Below the pieces are notes generated by a model. That model was not told the DNA's origin. It was given only the letters and a program-made list of their open reading frames with translations, and did no database searches. Shown in pieces: positions 32,231 to 60,539 of a stretch of DNA of 64,000 nt (within the stretch, counting starts at the first letter, position 1; every line of letters begins with the position of its first letter). The translations under genes were made by a program, and so were the position numbers. The DNA is taken from assembly GCF_037176765.1 (NCBI RefSeq), contig NC_090034.1:97983500-98047499 (forward strand). Reading direction: 5' to 3'. The DNA comes from Anolis sagrei. Taxonomy: Eukaryota > Chordata > Lepidosauria > Squamata > Anolidae.

Positions 32231-32959
32231 CCTTGCACCTTTTCTATAATTTTTGAACTTCCCTGTTAGTTCTGAAACAATCAGTCATGCTATTGACATG
32301 CCTTCTTGTGATCACTAAACATTTTCAAGTCTAGTGGGCCCTCATGATTTGAGGTTTGTTTCCAAGATACTCCGTGGATATCAAAATCTGTGGATGCTGA
32401 AGTTTCAGTAGAGACAATGATGTAGTAAAGTGACATCCCAAATATGTGGGCAAATAAGTGTTGTATGTTAAAGAGAGTGAAGTTATCTGTGAAGTCATGA
32501 GGGGCTATAGCGTTGTTTGCTTATACATCATAGTACTCCATAGGTGGCCAAACCAAGGTTTGCTCCCCCCCCCCCCCCCCCCGGTCAATATAAACTGAAT
32601 ATAAACCGACCTGAATATACGCCAAGACACCTAATTTTACCCAAAAAACCTAGGAAAACGTATTGACACGAGTGTAAACGGGGGGGGGGGGGGCAATGCA
32701 GCAGCTACTGGTACATTTTAAAATAAAAAATGGGTACCAATAAAATTACATCAATTTAGGCATCAGTAGGTTAAATGCATTTGAATATTTACCACATTTC
32801 AAATAAAAACAGTAAACTAGCTCTGTAAGTGGAAAAGTAGGGAAAACAAAAACAATATGGTATCAACAATAACTTTATAGTAATAATATAGTAATAATAA
32901 TAAAACTTCATCATTGGGACTCAGGCCAACTTACAACATAATAACAGGTAATGCCTATA

Positions 32960-33540
32960 TAAACAATGCAGAGCTAGATATAGATCTATAATTATATATA
33001 CACATATGCCTTTCCCCCTGAAACACTTGCAAATCCTCTCTCTATATACATGCATTTCTCTCCTGCTATATTTGCAAGCCTTACATATCTATATTTTATA
33101 TCTGTCTAGACATACCTAATTATATATATATTTGTGTGTGCATAATATTTCCAAATGCTATATAGCTATATTGATATATATCTATATAGACATCTCTCTC
33201 CATATAGATTATCAGATCTATATATAGGATTTGCAAAGATTTGCTAACATGTGAGGGAAAAAATAATATATAAAATAATGTAGACATATAGATACAGATA
33301 TACAGGTACATGAAAATTTCTAAACATTCAATGCCTATATAAACAATGCAGAACTAGATACAGATCTATAATTATACGTACTAATTTCACATGAATTTCC
33401 CCCTGAAATATTTGAAAACCCTCTGTCTATATATGTGCATTTCCCTCCTGCAATAATTGCAAGCCCTATATATCTATGTTTGTATCTATCTAGACATCTC
33501 TCTCTCTCTGTATATGTGCGCGTGCGTGTGTATATCTCTA
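32960..33540. repeat. AT-rich degenerate minisatellite-like stretch downstream of gene C
   Basis: Phrases such as tgcatttccctcctgcaata, atatctatctagacatctct and caatgcctatataaacaatg recur here, at 46190-46800, 37270-37700 (gene C intron 6) and 54290-54560 (gene D intron 6). This shows that the exon 7 stub fragments carry intron 6 material. No gene is seen. Confidence 0.55.
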
Positions 33541-33819
33541 CTCTTAGGATTTTTCAGGAGATAGAAAATGCTGGAATGGGTCAAAAGTATTCCTGTTACA
33601 CAGCTGGGATTTCAGTAGTTCCCCAGTACAACAAGACCTAATCTGGGATTGAAATATAGAAACCATAAGTGGTTGCTGTTGATGTTGCCATCATTAATTT
33701 TGACTTTCCTCTGTGTAGCAGAGTCAGTGATCAAATTAATTGCCCTTCCATCTCCCTGTAGAGTTTGAGAATCCAGATTATACAACAGCCGCAAGCTGAA
33801 GAAGAAAGGGATCTTGGAG

Positions 33820-40420
<6,601 letters not shown>

Positions 40421-40849
40421 GATGCAGGTTGTCAACTGTCCTTTTTTGGCAGAGTGTGGACAACAGCCTCATCTAGATGGGACTTTATGGTCCTTTATTG
40501 GGGTTGGTTGGGCACCGCCTTCTTTGTTTTATAACTGCTCAAACCTGGTGCACATGTCAACAGTAAGAGAAGACATAAACCAACCGTATTGGCCATTAAT
40601 CTGTGGGACTAGGGGAAAAGATTGTTTATTCCTTCACGGCAAGAGATTGGACATGACATGAATAGCCCTTGTGGTGTCTTCCAACTTTAGGATTCTGTAA
40701 TAGTTTCTTTCCTGGTAAATCAGTGCTGTAGATATTTTGTCTAGAAGGCATATGTGTTTCAATGTTTGCATCACAAGCATACTAAGATGACTTAGATGAG
40801 GTATCCATTTTTATTACCTGTAAATCACCTAAGGTATCATTTACTATAT

Positions 40850-41128
40850 ACAGTCAGTCCTCAGTTGTCATAGGTTCTGCATTCAACTAACCATGGCTTA
40901 AAAATATTTGGGGACAAAAACTCCAAAAAGTAAAACTTACTGATGTATAGCCTCCTGCTATTCGAAAGATCCTCAAGTTCTCTCTGACATTCATGTGAAA
41001 TGTTTGACATTTCATATATAGGATGCCTATCTATTCCATCATTAATAATAATAATAGCACAAAGCATCTATGATTTTGGTATCTATGGTTTTGAACCAAA
41101 CCCTGGTGGACACCGAGGGTCCAATGTA
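40850..41128. mobile_element. Tigger-like MITE upstream of gene C
   Basis: Starts cagtcagtcctcagttgtca and ends ctggtggacaccgagggtcc, with the ATGGTTTTGAAC-type subterminal part. It contains the empty site of the hAT found in the gene D copy. Confidence 0.6.
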
Positions 41129-41555
41129 TATATTTAACACATCACTGAAAGCAGAAGAAATGTTGGCTGATTTTTGACCTCTCCAATAATGGCTGCTTTT
41201 CCAATTGATAAATCTCAGTCACAACCAAGAAGACATGTAATGGCAAAGTCTGACTGTGTGGAATTAAAAAATAATGAGAAGACACTTGTAACGCCATTTA
41301 GATTGGCTAAAACACACAAAGGCCGTAATGATAAATGTTGGAAGTTTGAACATCAAGAAGGGACAGATTTTTAAGTTGTAGGAACATGTGCAAAAATATC
41401 TAATGTTTAGTTTGGTCATTCCAAGGGTGACTCCATCAAAGTCTGTGCAAGAGGAATGAGAAGATAGCACAATGCCTCTGTGAATATTGATGATCTCCTT
41501 AGATGTAACACTATCTCCAAATGACCAGATAATATTTCCAAGGAACAATCACTCA

Positions 41556-41745
41556 CCTTGAGAAGAGAGTTTAAGATTTCTAATGACTTGATCTGCAGAA
41601 ATTCCCAAACAGAGGCAGAGGAGTGAGTCTCACTGGGAGCATCTCCTTTGGTGATTATTCCCTCACAGCTGATGGACTGACAAGATAGGAAGATGAAAGG
41701 AGGTAATTGCACCATCCAACTCCAAGATGCTGGTTTTGTAGACAC
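41556..41745 (-). pseudogene. Detritus exon 1 upstream of gene C
   Basis: This is the best preserved exon 1 relic. The minus strand keeps a start-like region with GAGTTGGATGG, then SVWEFLQIKS-like codons aligning with the IGNFLQIKS part of the live exons, then TTCTCAAG followed by a gtgagtg donor. The middle has lost frame. It lies 1.1 kb upstream of gene C, on the same strand. A decayed first exon is most likely; an unused alternative first exon cannot be excluded from sequence. Confidence 0.7.
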
Positions 41746-41768
41746 GTATCCATTCTATATCCACGTAT

Positions 41769-41897
41769 CACACGTATCCCTGGTAGTGCAGCAATTTAAA
41801 CCACAGAGCTGCTGAACTTGCTGACCAAAAGGTTGATGGTTCAAATCTGGGGAGCGGGGTGAGGGTTAATGCCAAGGGAAACCTTTACCTTTACCTA
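41769..41897 (+). mobile_element. tRNA-derived SINE, short form
   Basis: Head ccctggtagtgcagcaatttaaacc, B-box-like ggttgatggttcaaatct, then a jump to a ctttacctttacc end: an internally deleted copy. Duplicate at about 60057-60136. Confidence 0.65.
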
Positions 41898-42534
41898 TCC
41901 ACTCAATGTATTTTATCAACTGTGGGTTTCTTTGGTAGGTTGTAATGATACAGAAGCAAATAGAGATGAAAGTCAAATTTGCTCAGCTCTTCCTTGGCTA
42001 GCCAGTACTGTAAATCCTTGTGCTGGCAGGACTGAAGACCGACAGGTCACAGGTTCGAATCTGGGGAGAGTATGGATGAGCTCCCTCTATCACCTCAGCT
42101 CCTCATGCAGGAACATGAGGGAAGCCTCCCAAAAGGATGGTAAAAACATCAAAACTGTCAGAATTATTGAAAGTATGTATGTTTTGTTTTTAAATGTGTT
42201 TCAATATGTATAATCATGTTTTTCATATGTATTCAAAATGGGTTCAGTTATGTTCAGCTGTGTGCTAGAATTGTGGTCACTAGAGGCAGAGAGAGTAAAG
42301 ACCTTGGCAAAAGTTAGATAAGACATTTTCCTTTGCTTGGGAAAGAAAAGGGAGGATTCAGCCAAGACTGATAAGGAAATGAAATTGAAACTGTTTGTGT
42401 GCTCTGTGCTTTGTAGTTTTGTCTTCCAGATGTAGCCTGCTTGGAAAATAGACGTGTAGAGATGTGCTCAGTAAAGACTTTGTTATTCTGAAACTGTAAA
42501 ATGCAGTTTGTTATAATTTGTGTGATCTGGTAAC

Positions 42535-42715
42535 CATCTGTGGAATGTCCAGGGTAGGACAAAGAACTCTTGTCTGTTGGAGCTAGGTGTGAATGTTTCA
42601 ACTGGCCACCCTGATGAACATTTGATTGCCTGACAGTTTTTTGTCGTGGCTTGTTACTGCCAGGGAGAATCTTTTGTTGAGAGGTGATTAGCTGTCCCTG
42701 TGAATTGTTTGCCAC
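42535..42715 (-). mobile_element. Penelope-like fragment in the C-D spacer
   Basis: Carries the tctgtggaatgtccagggta, ggagctaggtgtgaatgttt and gttgagaggtgattagct blocks shared with 31711-31990; the terminal repeat is missing here. A short separate piece lies at about 43200-43280. Confidence 0.65.
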
Positions 42716-42833
42716 CTTATATATAGGATGCCATTCTACGCCATCATTAATAATAATGGGACAAGCATCTATGATTCCAATATCCATGGTTTTGAAGCAA
42801 ACCCTGGTGGATACCAAGGGTCCAATGTATATA

Positions 42834-43164
42834 CAGTAGAGTTTCGCTTATCCAAGCTTCGCTCATCCAACATTCTGTATTATCCAATGGAATCTGCCTC
42901 CCACCCGGATCCACAACTGTTTCAATACATTGCAATGTTTTGGTGCTAAATTTGTAAATACAGTAATTACTACATAATGTTACCATGTACTGAACTGTTT
43001 TTTCTGTCGATTTGTTGTAAAACATGATGTTTTGGTGCTTAATTTGTAAAATCATAATGTTTGGTGTTTAATAGTCTTTTCCTTAATCCCTCCTTGTTAT
43101 CCCACTTTTTCGCTTATCCAACGTTTTGCCGGCCCATTTATGTTGGAAAAGCGAGACTCTACTG
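42834..43164. mobile_element. pogo/Tigger-like MITE in the C-D spacer
   Basis: 331 bp, ends CAGTAGAGTTTCGCTTATCC and GCGAGACTCTACTG, TA duplication at 42832-42833 and 43165-43166. Opposite orientation to the copy at 13520-13863. A fragment of one end is also at about 27989-28055 in gene B intron 1. Confidence 0.85.
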
Positions 43165-43549
43165 TATTTAACACATCACTGAATGCAGGAACATTCAGTG
43201 ATGAACAGCTGTGAGTTTTTTGGGCTGTATGGCCATGATTCAGAACAGTGATTCTGGCCATGAAAGCCTTCGACAACACAGCAGAAGCTATGGGTTTTTT
43301 TGTATGTTTGTTTGAATACGTTTACCTTTTTTTCCCTTTAACTTGACTGAGTGTGTAATAGGTTTAGGGAATAGCCTGACTCACTTGAGTCTTCTTGGGG
43401 GGAAAATCCTCAGCCCTACCTTTTGACTTCTGTTCTCTGTCCTGCACCAGCAGCCTAAGTCATCCCCCAAACCCAAAATAAAAATCCCTTTCTTCTTCGA
43501 GTTACCTCTTTGACTCTCGGCCTCTGCTATTCTCTCCCCAGCCCCATCT

Positions 43550-44760
43550 TCTGGCTTGTGTGCATGTACTCCTGCACCAGTCCAGCAGCCTTTAAACATT
43601 TCCTAAAAGTCAGTGGATAACACAAATGTTCTGAAATTTGGGAGGCTTGTAGTCATAAATGTGTCCTCCAAGTACAGCCATTTTCATCCTGATCATATTA
43701 AAATGATGGAAAGAGAATCATAGAATTACAGAATCATAGAATCAAAGAGTTGGAAGAGACCTCATGGGCCATCCAGTCCAACCCCATGCCACAAAGCAGG
43801 AATATTGCATTCAAAGCACTGCTGAGAGATGACTATCCAGCCTCTGTTTAAAAGCTTACAAAGAAGGAGCCTCCACCACACTCCGGGGCAGAGAGTTCCA
43901 CTGCTGAACGGCTCTCAAAGTCAGGAAGTTCTTCCTCATGTTCAGATGGAATCTCCTTTCTTGTAATTTGAAGCCATTGTTCCTTGTCCTAATCTCCATG
44001 GAAGCAGTAAACAAGCTTTCTCCCTCCTCCCTGTGGCTTCCTCTTACATATTTATACATGGCTATCATGTCTCCTCTCATCCTTCTCTTCTTCGGGCTAA
44101 ACATGCCTAGCTCCTTAAGCCTTGCCAGCTCCCCCATTGCCACCAATGGGTTGGATCTTCTCCTGAGCAAAAATGGATCTTCTAGCAAACGAATCATGGA
44201 ATTTATTTCCCACTTCCCAATTTCAGGAATTCCCCGGTAAATGGAATGGGCGGCCAATCAAAAAAAAGGACTGAAAATGGGATGAGTTTTTGATAACTCA
44301 CACACCCCTAATATGATGCTAAATGATCTATAGGACAATAACCAATATTTGAAGGTATTCCTGAAGGTGGCTTAAACCAAAGTGGAATGGTTATCCAGCT
44401 GAGAGCAAGGTTCCTTGCCTTCTCTCTCTTTCCTCATGCACTTTTATTGTTAAGTATATGCATAGAATTAACTCCTTTGGGTTCCTGACTCTCAAAGGTT
44501 AATGACATTTTACTACGCACATGACTAAAAAGAGGCATGAAATCTCTGTGCCTTCATTGTAGAAAGACCAACACCACATCCCAAGCAACAGCCTACATGG
44601 CCTGATTGTGGTTCCCAATGGTGGAGAAGGCACCATGAACTAGTTTACCTCATTCCTCATACCTTGCACCTTTTCTATAATTTTTGAACTTCCCTGTTAG
44701 TTGTGAAACAATCAGTCATGCTATTGGCATGCCTCCTTGTGATCACTAAACATTTTCAAG
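43550..44760 (-). pseudogene. CYP2 gene fragment: intron 7, exon 7 stub and intron 6 pieces
   Basis: 43550-44290 matches intron 7 of genes C and D (35445-35800, 52150-52500) apart from a CR1 inserted at about 43721-44128. 44385-44425 matches intron 7 of gene A near 9260-9300. Then only the first codons of exon 7 remain (about 44431-44446), followed by intron 6. Nearly all of exon 7 has been deleted. Confidence 0.65.
43721..44128 (-). mobile_element. CR1 LINE 3' end in the gene fragment
   Basis: Read on the minus strand, a CR1 3' end of about 400 bp finishing in the repeated attctatgatt motif. It interrupts the relic of CYP2 intron 7 at about 43718/44129. Confidence 0.85.
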
Positions 44761-45301
44761 TCTAGTGGGCCCTCGGTATATTTTGTTTCCAAGATACCCA
44801 AGGATATCATAATCTGTGGATGCTGAAGTTTCAGTAGAGACAATGACATCCCAAATATGTGGGCAAATAAATGTTGAAGAGAGTGAGTTATCTGTGAAGT
44901 CATGGGAGGCTATAGCATTGTTTGCTTATACATCATGGTACTCCATAGGTGGCCAAACCAAGGTTTGCTCCTCCCCCCCCCCCCCCCCCCCCGGTATATA
45001 CTTGAATATAAACTGACCTGAATATAAGCCAAGACACCTAATTTTACCACAAAAACCTAGGAAAACGTATTGACATGAGTATAAGCCGAGGGGGCAGGGA
45101 CTGCAGCAGTTACTGGTACATTTCAAAATAAAAAATAGGTACCAATAAAATTACATCAATTTAGGCATCAGTAGGTTATTTAACATATTTCAAATAAAAA
45201 CAGTAAACTAGCTCCATAAGTCGAAAAGTAGGGACAACAAAAACAATATGGTATCAACAATAACTTTATAGTAATAATATAGTAGTAATAATAAAACTTC
45301 A

Positions 45302-46172
45302 TTGGGTTGTTGTCGGTTTTTTCGGGCTATATGGCCATGGTCTAGAGGCATTCTCTCCTGACTTTTCACCTGCATCTATGGCAAGCATCCTCAGAGGTGG
45401 TGAGGTTTGTTGGAACTAGGCAAAAGGGTTTATATATCTGTGGAATGACCAGGGTGAGACAAAGGACTCTTGTCTGCTGGAGCTAGGTATGAATGTTTCA
45501 ACTGACCACCTTGATTAGCATATAATGGCTTGACAGTGCCTAGAGCAAACTTTTGTTGAGAGGTGATTAGATGTCCTTGTTTGTTTCCTCTCTGTTGTTG
45601 TGCTGTTGCAATTTTAGAGTTTTTTAATACTGGTAGCCAGATTTTGTTCATTTTCATGGTTTCCTCCTTTCTGTTGAAATTGTCCACATGCTTGTGGATT
45701 TCAGTGGCTTCTCTGTGTAGTCTGACATGGTGGTTGGGAGAGTGGTCCAGCATTTCTGTATTCTCAAAGAAAATTCTGTGTCCAGGTTGGTTCACCAGGT
45801 GCTCTGCTATGGCTGATTTCTCTGGTTGAAGTAGTCTGCAGTGCCTTTCATGTTCCTTGATTCTTGTTTGGGCAATGCTGCGTTTGGTGGTCCCTATGTA
45901 GACTTGTCCACAGCTGCATGGTACACGGTAGACTCCTGCAGAGGTGAGAGGATCCCTCTTGTCCTTTGCTGAACGTAGCATTTGTTGGATTTTCTTGGTG
46001 TGTCTGTAGATAGTTTGTATGTTGTGTTTCCTCATCAGCTTCCCTATGCGGTCAGTGGTTCCCTTGATGTCTGGCAAGAACACTTTTCCTCTGGGTGGAT
46101 CTTCATCTTTATTCTCGTGGCTTGTTCTTGGTCTTGCAGCTTGCAGAACCAGCCATGAGAATAAAGATGAAG
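45302..46172 (-). mobile_element. Penelope-like element 3' part with GIY-YIG domain
   Basis: The minus-strand frame 45430-46083 encodes KKIQQMLRSAKDKRDP, then GVYRVPCSCGQVYIG and a downstream RIKEHERHC, the GIY-YIG endonuclease that closes Penelope-like ORFs. The terminal repeat follows at 45302-45430. It lies in the gene C-D spacer. The C unit lacks it between acttcat and gactcaggcc near 32912. At its 5' end (46105-46171) two arms of about 22 nt (cttcatctttattctcgtgg and its inverse) form a hairpin. Confidence 0.85.
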
Positions 46173-47077
46173 ACTCAGGCCAACTTACAACATAATAACA
46201 GGCAATGCCTATATAAACAATGCAGAGCTAGATATAGATCTATAATTATATATACACATATACCTTTCCCCCTGAAACACTTGCATCATCCTCTCTCTAT
46301 ATACATGCATTTCTCTCCTACAATATTTGAAAGCCTTACATATCTATATTTATATCTATCTAGACATACTTATATATATATATTTGTGTGTGTATAATAT
46401 TTCCAAGCCCTATATATCTATATTCATATATATCTTTCTAGACATCTCCCTATATATATATATAGATAATAAGATTTTAATATAAGATTTGCAAAGATTT
46501 GTTAACATGTGAGGGAAAAATAATATATAAAAATAATGTAGACATATAGATGCAGATATACAGGTACATGAAAATTTCTAAACATTCAATGCCTATATAA
46601 ACAATGCAGAGTTAGATACAGATCTATAATTATACGTACTAATTTCACATATGAATTTCCCCCTGAAATATTTGAAAACCCTCTGTCTATATATGTGCAT
46701 TTCCCTCCTGCAATAATTGCAAGCCCTATATATCTATGTTTGTATCTATCTAGACATCTCTCTCTGTATATGTGTGCGCGTGCGTGTGCATATCTATACT
46801 CTTAGGATTTTTCAGGAGATAGAAAATGTTGGAATGGGTCAAAAATATTCCTGTTACACAGCTGGGGTTTCAGTAGTTCCCCAGTACAACAAGACCTAAT
46901 CTGGGATTGAAATATGGAAACTATAAGTGGTTGCTGTTGATGTTGCCATCATTAATTTTGACTTTCCTCTGTGTAGCAGAGTCAGTGAGCAGAATAATTG
47001 CCCTTCCATCTCCCTGTAGAGTTGGAGAATCCAGATTATACAACAGCCGCAAGCTGAAGAAGAAAGGGATCTTGGAG

Positions 47078-57382
<10,305 letters not shown>

Positions 57383-57668
57383 GATGCAGGTTGTCAACTG
57401 TCCTTCTCTTTTGGCAGAGTGTGGACACTGGCCTCATCTAGAGGGGACTTTGTGGTCTTTTATTGGGGTTGGTTGGGCACCGCCTTCTTTGTTTTATAAC
57501 TGCTCAAACCTGGTGCACATGTCAACAGTAAGAGCAGACAGAAACCAACCATATTGACCATTAATCTGTGGAACTAGGGGAAAAAATGTTTATTCCTTCA
57601 CGGGAATGTCATGCCCAATCACGGGATTGGGCATGACATTAATAGCCCTTGTGGTGTCTTCCAACTTT

Positions 57669-58600
57669 GTTGTTGTTCATTCGTTCAGTCGTCTCCAACT
57701 CTTCGTGACCTCATGGACCAGCCCACGCCAGAGCTCCCTGTCGGCCGTCACCACCCCCAGCTCCTTCAAGGTCAGTCCAGTCACTTCAAGGATGCCATCC
57801 ATTCATCTTGCCCTTGGTCGGCCCCTCTTCCTTTTACATTCCACTTTCCCCAGCATAATTGTCTTCTCTAGGTTTTGCTGTCTCCTCATGATGTGGCCAA
57901 AGTACTTCAGCTTTGTCTCTAGTATCCTTCCCTCCAATGAGCAGTCGGGTTTTATTTCCTGGAGGATGGACTGGTTGGATCTTCTCGCAGTCCAAGGCAC
58001 TCTCAGAACTTTCCTCCAAGACCACAGCTCAAAAGCATCGATCTTCCTTCGCTCAGCCTTCCCTAAGGTCCAGCTCTCACATCCGTAGGTGACTACAGCG
58101 AATACCATGGCTTTGACTAGGCGGATCTTTGTTGCCAGTGTGATGTCTCTACTCTTTACTATTTTATCAAGATTGGACATTGCTCTCCTCCCAAGAAGTA
58201 AGCATCTTCTGATTTCCTGGCCACAGTCTGCATCTGCAGTAATCTTTGCACTTAGGAATACAAAGTCTGTCACGGCCTCCACATTTTCTCCCTCTATTTT
58301 CCAGTTGTCAATCACTCCTGTTACCATAATCTTGTTTTTTTTTATGTTTAACTGCAACCCAGCTTTTGCGCTTTCTTCTTTCACCTTGATTAGAAGGCTC
58401 CTCAGCTCCTCCTCACTTTCAGCCATCAGAGTGATGTCATCTGCATATCTGAGGTTGTTAATGTTATTTCCAGCAATTTTCACCCCAGCTTTGCATTCAT
58501 CAAGCCCCGCACATTGCATGATGTGTTCTGCATACAAGTGAGAGTATGCAGCCTTGCCGTACGCCTTTCCCAATCTTGAGCCAGTCTGTTGTTCCGTGGT
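57669..58600 (-). mobile_element. BovB LINE, 5'-truncated, upstream of gene D
   Basis: 932 bp on the minus strand covering the RT palm (NLRYADDITLMAESEEEL) to the 3' tail (gaatgaacaacaaca). Target-site duplication caacttt lies at 57662-57668 and 58601-58607. The empty site is in the gene C upstream region near 40681-40695 (tcttccaactttaggattc). It lies 287 bp from the gene D ATG. Confidence 0.92.
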
Positions 58601-58941
58601 CAACTTTAGGATTCTGCAATAGTTTCTTTCCTGGTAAATGAGTGTTGTAGATATTTTTTTCGAGAAGGCATATGTGTTTCAATGTTTGCATCACAAACAT
58701 ACTAAGATGTCTTAGATAAGGTATCCATTTTTATTACCTGTAAAACACCTAAGGTATCATTTACTATATACAGTCAGTCCTCAGTTGTCATAGGTTCTGC
58801 ATTCAACTAACCATGGCTTAAAAATATTTGGGGACAAAAACTCCAAAAAGTAAAACTTACTGATACATAGCCTCCTGCTATTCGAAAGATCCTCAAGTTC
58901 TCTCTGACATTCATGTGAAATGGTTGGCATTTCATATATAG

Positions 58942-59284
58942 CAGGGGTCCACAAACTTTTTAAACAGAGGGCAAGGTCACAGTCCCTCAAACTGTTGGAG
59001 GGCCGGATTATAATTTGAAAAAAAAATGAATGAATTCCTAGTCACACTGCACATATCTTATAAACAATACAATGATTAAAATGAAGAACAACATTAACAA
59101 ATATAAACTTATTAGTATTTCAATGGGAATTGAGGGCCTGCTTTTGACTGATGAGATAGGATTGTTGTTGTTGTTGCTGTGCGCTTTCAAGTTGTTTCAG
59201 ACTTAGGTTGACCCTGAGCGAGGGCCGGGTAAATGACCTTGAAGGGCCGTATCCGGCCCCCGGACCTTAGTTTGAGGACCCCTG
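58942..59284. mobile_element. hAT MITE (OposCharlie-like), 343 bp
   Basis: Ends are CAGGGGTCC and GGACCCCTG, with an 8-bp duplication atatatag at 58934-58941 and 59285-59292. The same site with one copy of atatatag is present in the gene C spacer at 41014-41021. Internal blocks such as ggagggccggattataattt and gaccctgagcgagggccggg match the widespread tetrapod hAT family as I recall it. Confidence 0.88.
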
Positions 59285-59837
59285 ATATATAGGATGCCTA
59301 TCTATTCCATCATTAATAATAATAGTACAAAGCATCTATGATTTTGGTATCTATGGTTTTGAAACAAACCCTGGTCCGATGTATATATTTAACACATCAC
59401 TGAAAGCAGAAGAAATGTTGGCTGATTTTTGACCTCTCCAATAATGGCTGCTTTTCCAATTGATAAATCTCAGACAAAACCAACAAGACATGTAATGGCA
59501 AAGTCTGACTGTGTTGAATTAAAAAATAATGAGAAGACACTATTAACGCCATTTAGATTGCGCAAAACACACAAAGGCCGTAATGATAAATGTTGGAAGT
59601 CTAAACATCAAGAAGGGACAGATCTTTAAGTTGTAGGAACATGTGCAAAAATATCTAATGTTTAGTTGGGTCATTCCAAGAGAAAGGGTGACTCCATCAA
59701 AGTCTGTGCAAGAGGAGTAATGCAGATCAAGGAGGAATGAGGAGATAGCACAATGCCTCTGTGAATATTGATGATCTCCTTAGATGTAACACTATCTCCA
59801 AATGACCAGATAACATTTCCAAGGAACAATCACTCAC

Positions 59838-60020
59838 CTTGAGAAGAGAGTTTAAGATTTCTAATGACTTGATCTGCAGAAATTCCCAAACAGAGGCAGA
59901 GGTGTGAGTCCCACTGGGACCATCTCCTTTGGTGATTATTCCCTCACAGCTGATGGACTGACAAGATAGGTAGATGAAAGGAGGTAATTGCACCATCCAA
60001 CTCCAAGATGCTGGTTTTGT
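59838..60020 (-). pseudogene. Detritus exon 1 upstream of gene D
   Basis: Close copy of the relic at 41556-41745, duplicated with the C/D unit and again with an intact GT donor. No further CYP2 exon lies between it and gene D exon 1 at 57382. Confidence 0.7.
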
Positions 60021-60239
60021 AGACACGTATCTACTCTATATCCACGTATCACACGTATCCCTGGTGGTGCAGCAGGTTAAATCACAGAGCTGCTGGGGAG
60101 CGGGGTGAGGGTTAATGCCAAGGGAAACCTTTACCTATCCAATCAATGTATTTTATCAACTGTGGGTTTCTTTGGTAGGTTGTAATGATACAGAAGCAAA
60201 TAGAGATTAAAGTCAAATTTGCTCAGCTCTTCCTTGGCT

Positions 60240-60497
60240 AGCCAGTACTGTAAATCCTTGTGCTGGCAGGAATGAAGACCAACAGGTCACAGGTTCGAAT
60301 CTGGGGAGAGTATGGATGAGCTCCCTCTATCACCTCAGCTCCTCATGCAGGAACATGAGGGAAGCCTCCCAAAAGGATGGTAAAAACATCAAAACATCCA
60401 GGCGTCCCCTGGCAACGTTCTTGCAGACAGCCAATTCTCTCACACCAGAAGTGACTTGCAGTTTCTCAAGTCTCTCCTGATACAACAACAACAAAAA
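60240..60497 (+). mobile_element. Sauria-type SINE with BovB-like tail
   Basis: tRNA-like head (tggcaggaatgaagacc, aggttcgaatct), body (ggaacatgagggaagcctcc) and tail cttgcagtttctcaagtc... ending acaacaacaac like BovB, whose machinery is thought to move such SINEs. A truncated duplicate is at 41995-42150. A tail-only piece is at about 10925-10987. Confidence 0.7.
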
Positions 60498-60539
60498 AGC
60501 TGTTGGGTCCACTTCAAGGTTTCTGCAGATAAAAGGATT

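Noticed and set aside
40421-40435. Five-codon N-terminal extension of genes B, C and D
   Set aside because: The in-frame upstream codon is TTG, not ATG. The first ATG (MEW...) is at the same place in all four genes.
41556-41745. Exon 1 relic as a functional coding first exon
   Set aside because: The reading frame is not continuous from a start codon to the donor, and no exon 2 follows before gene C exon 1.
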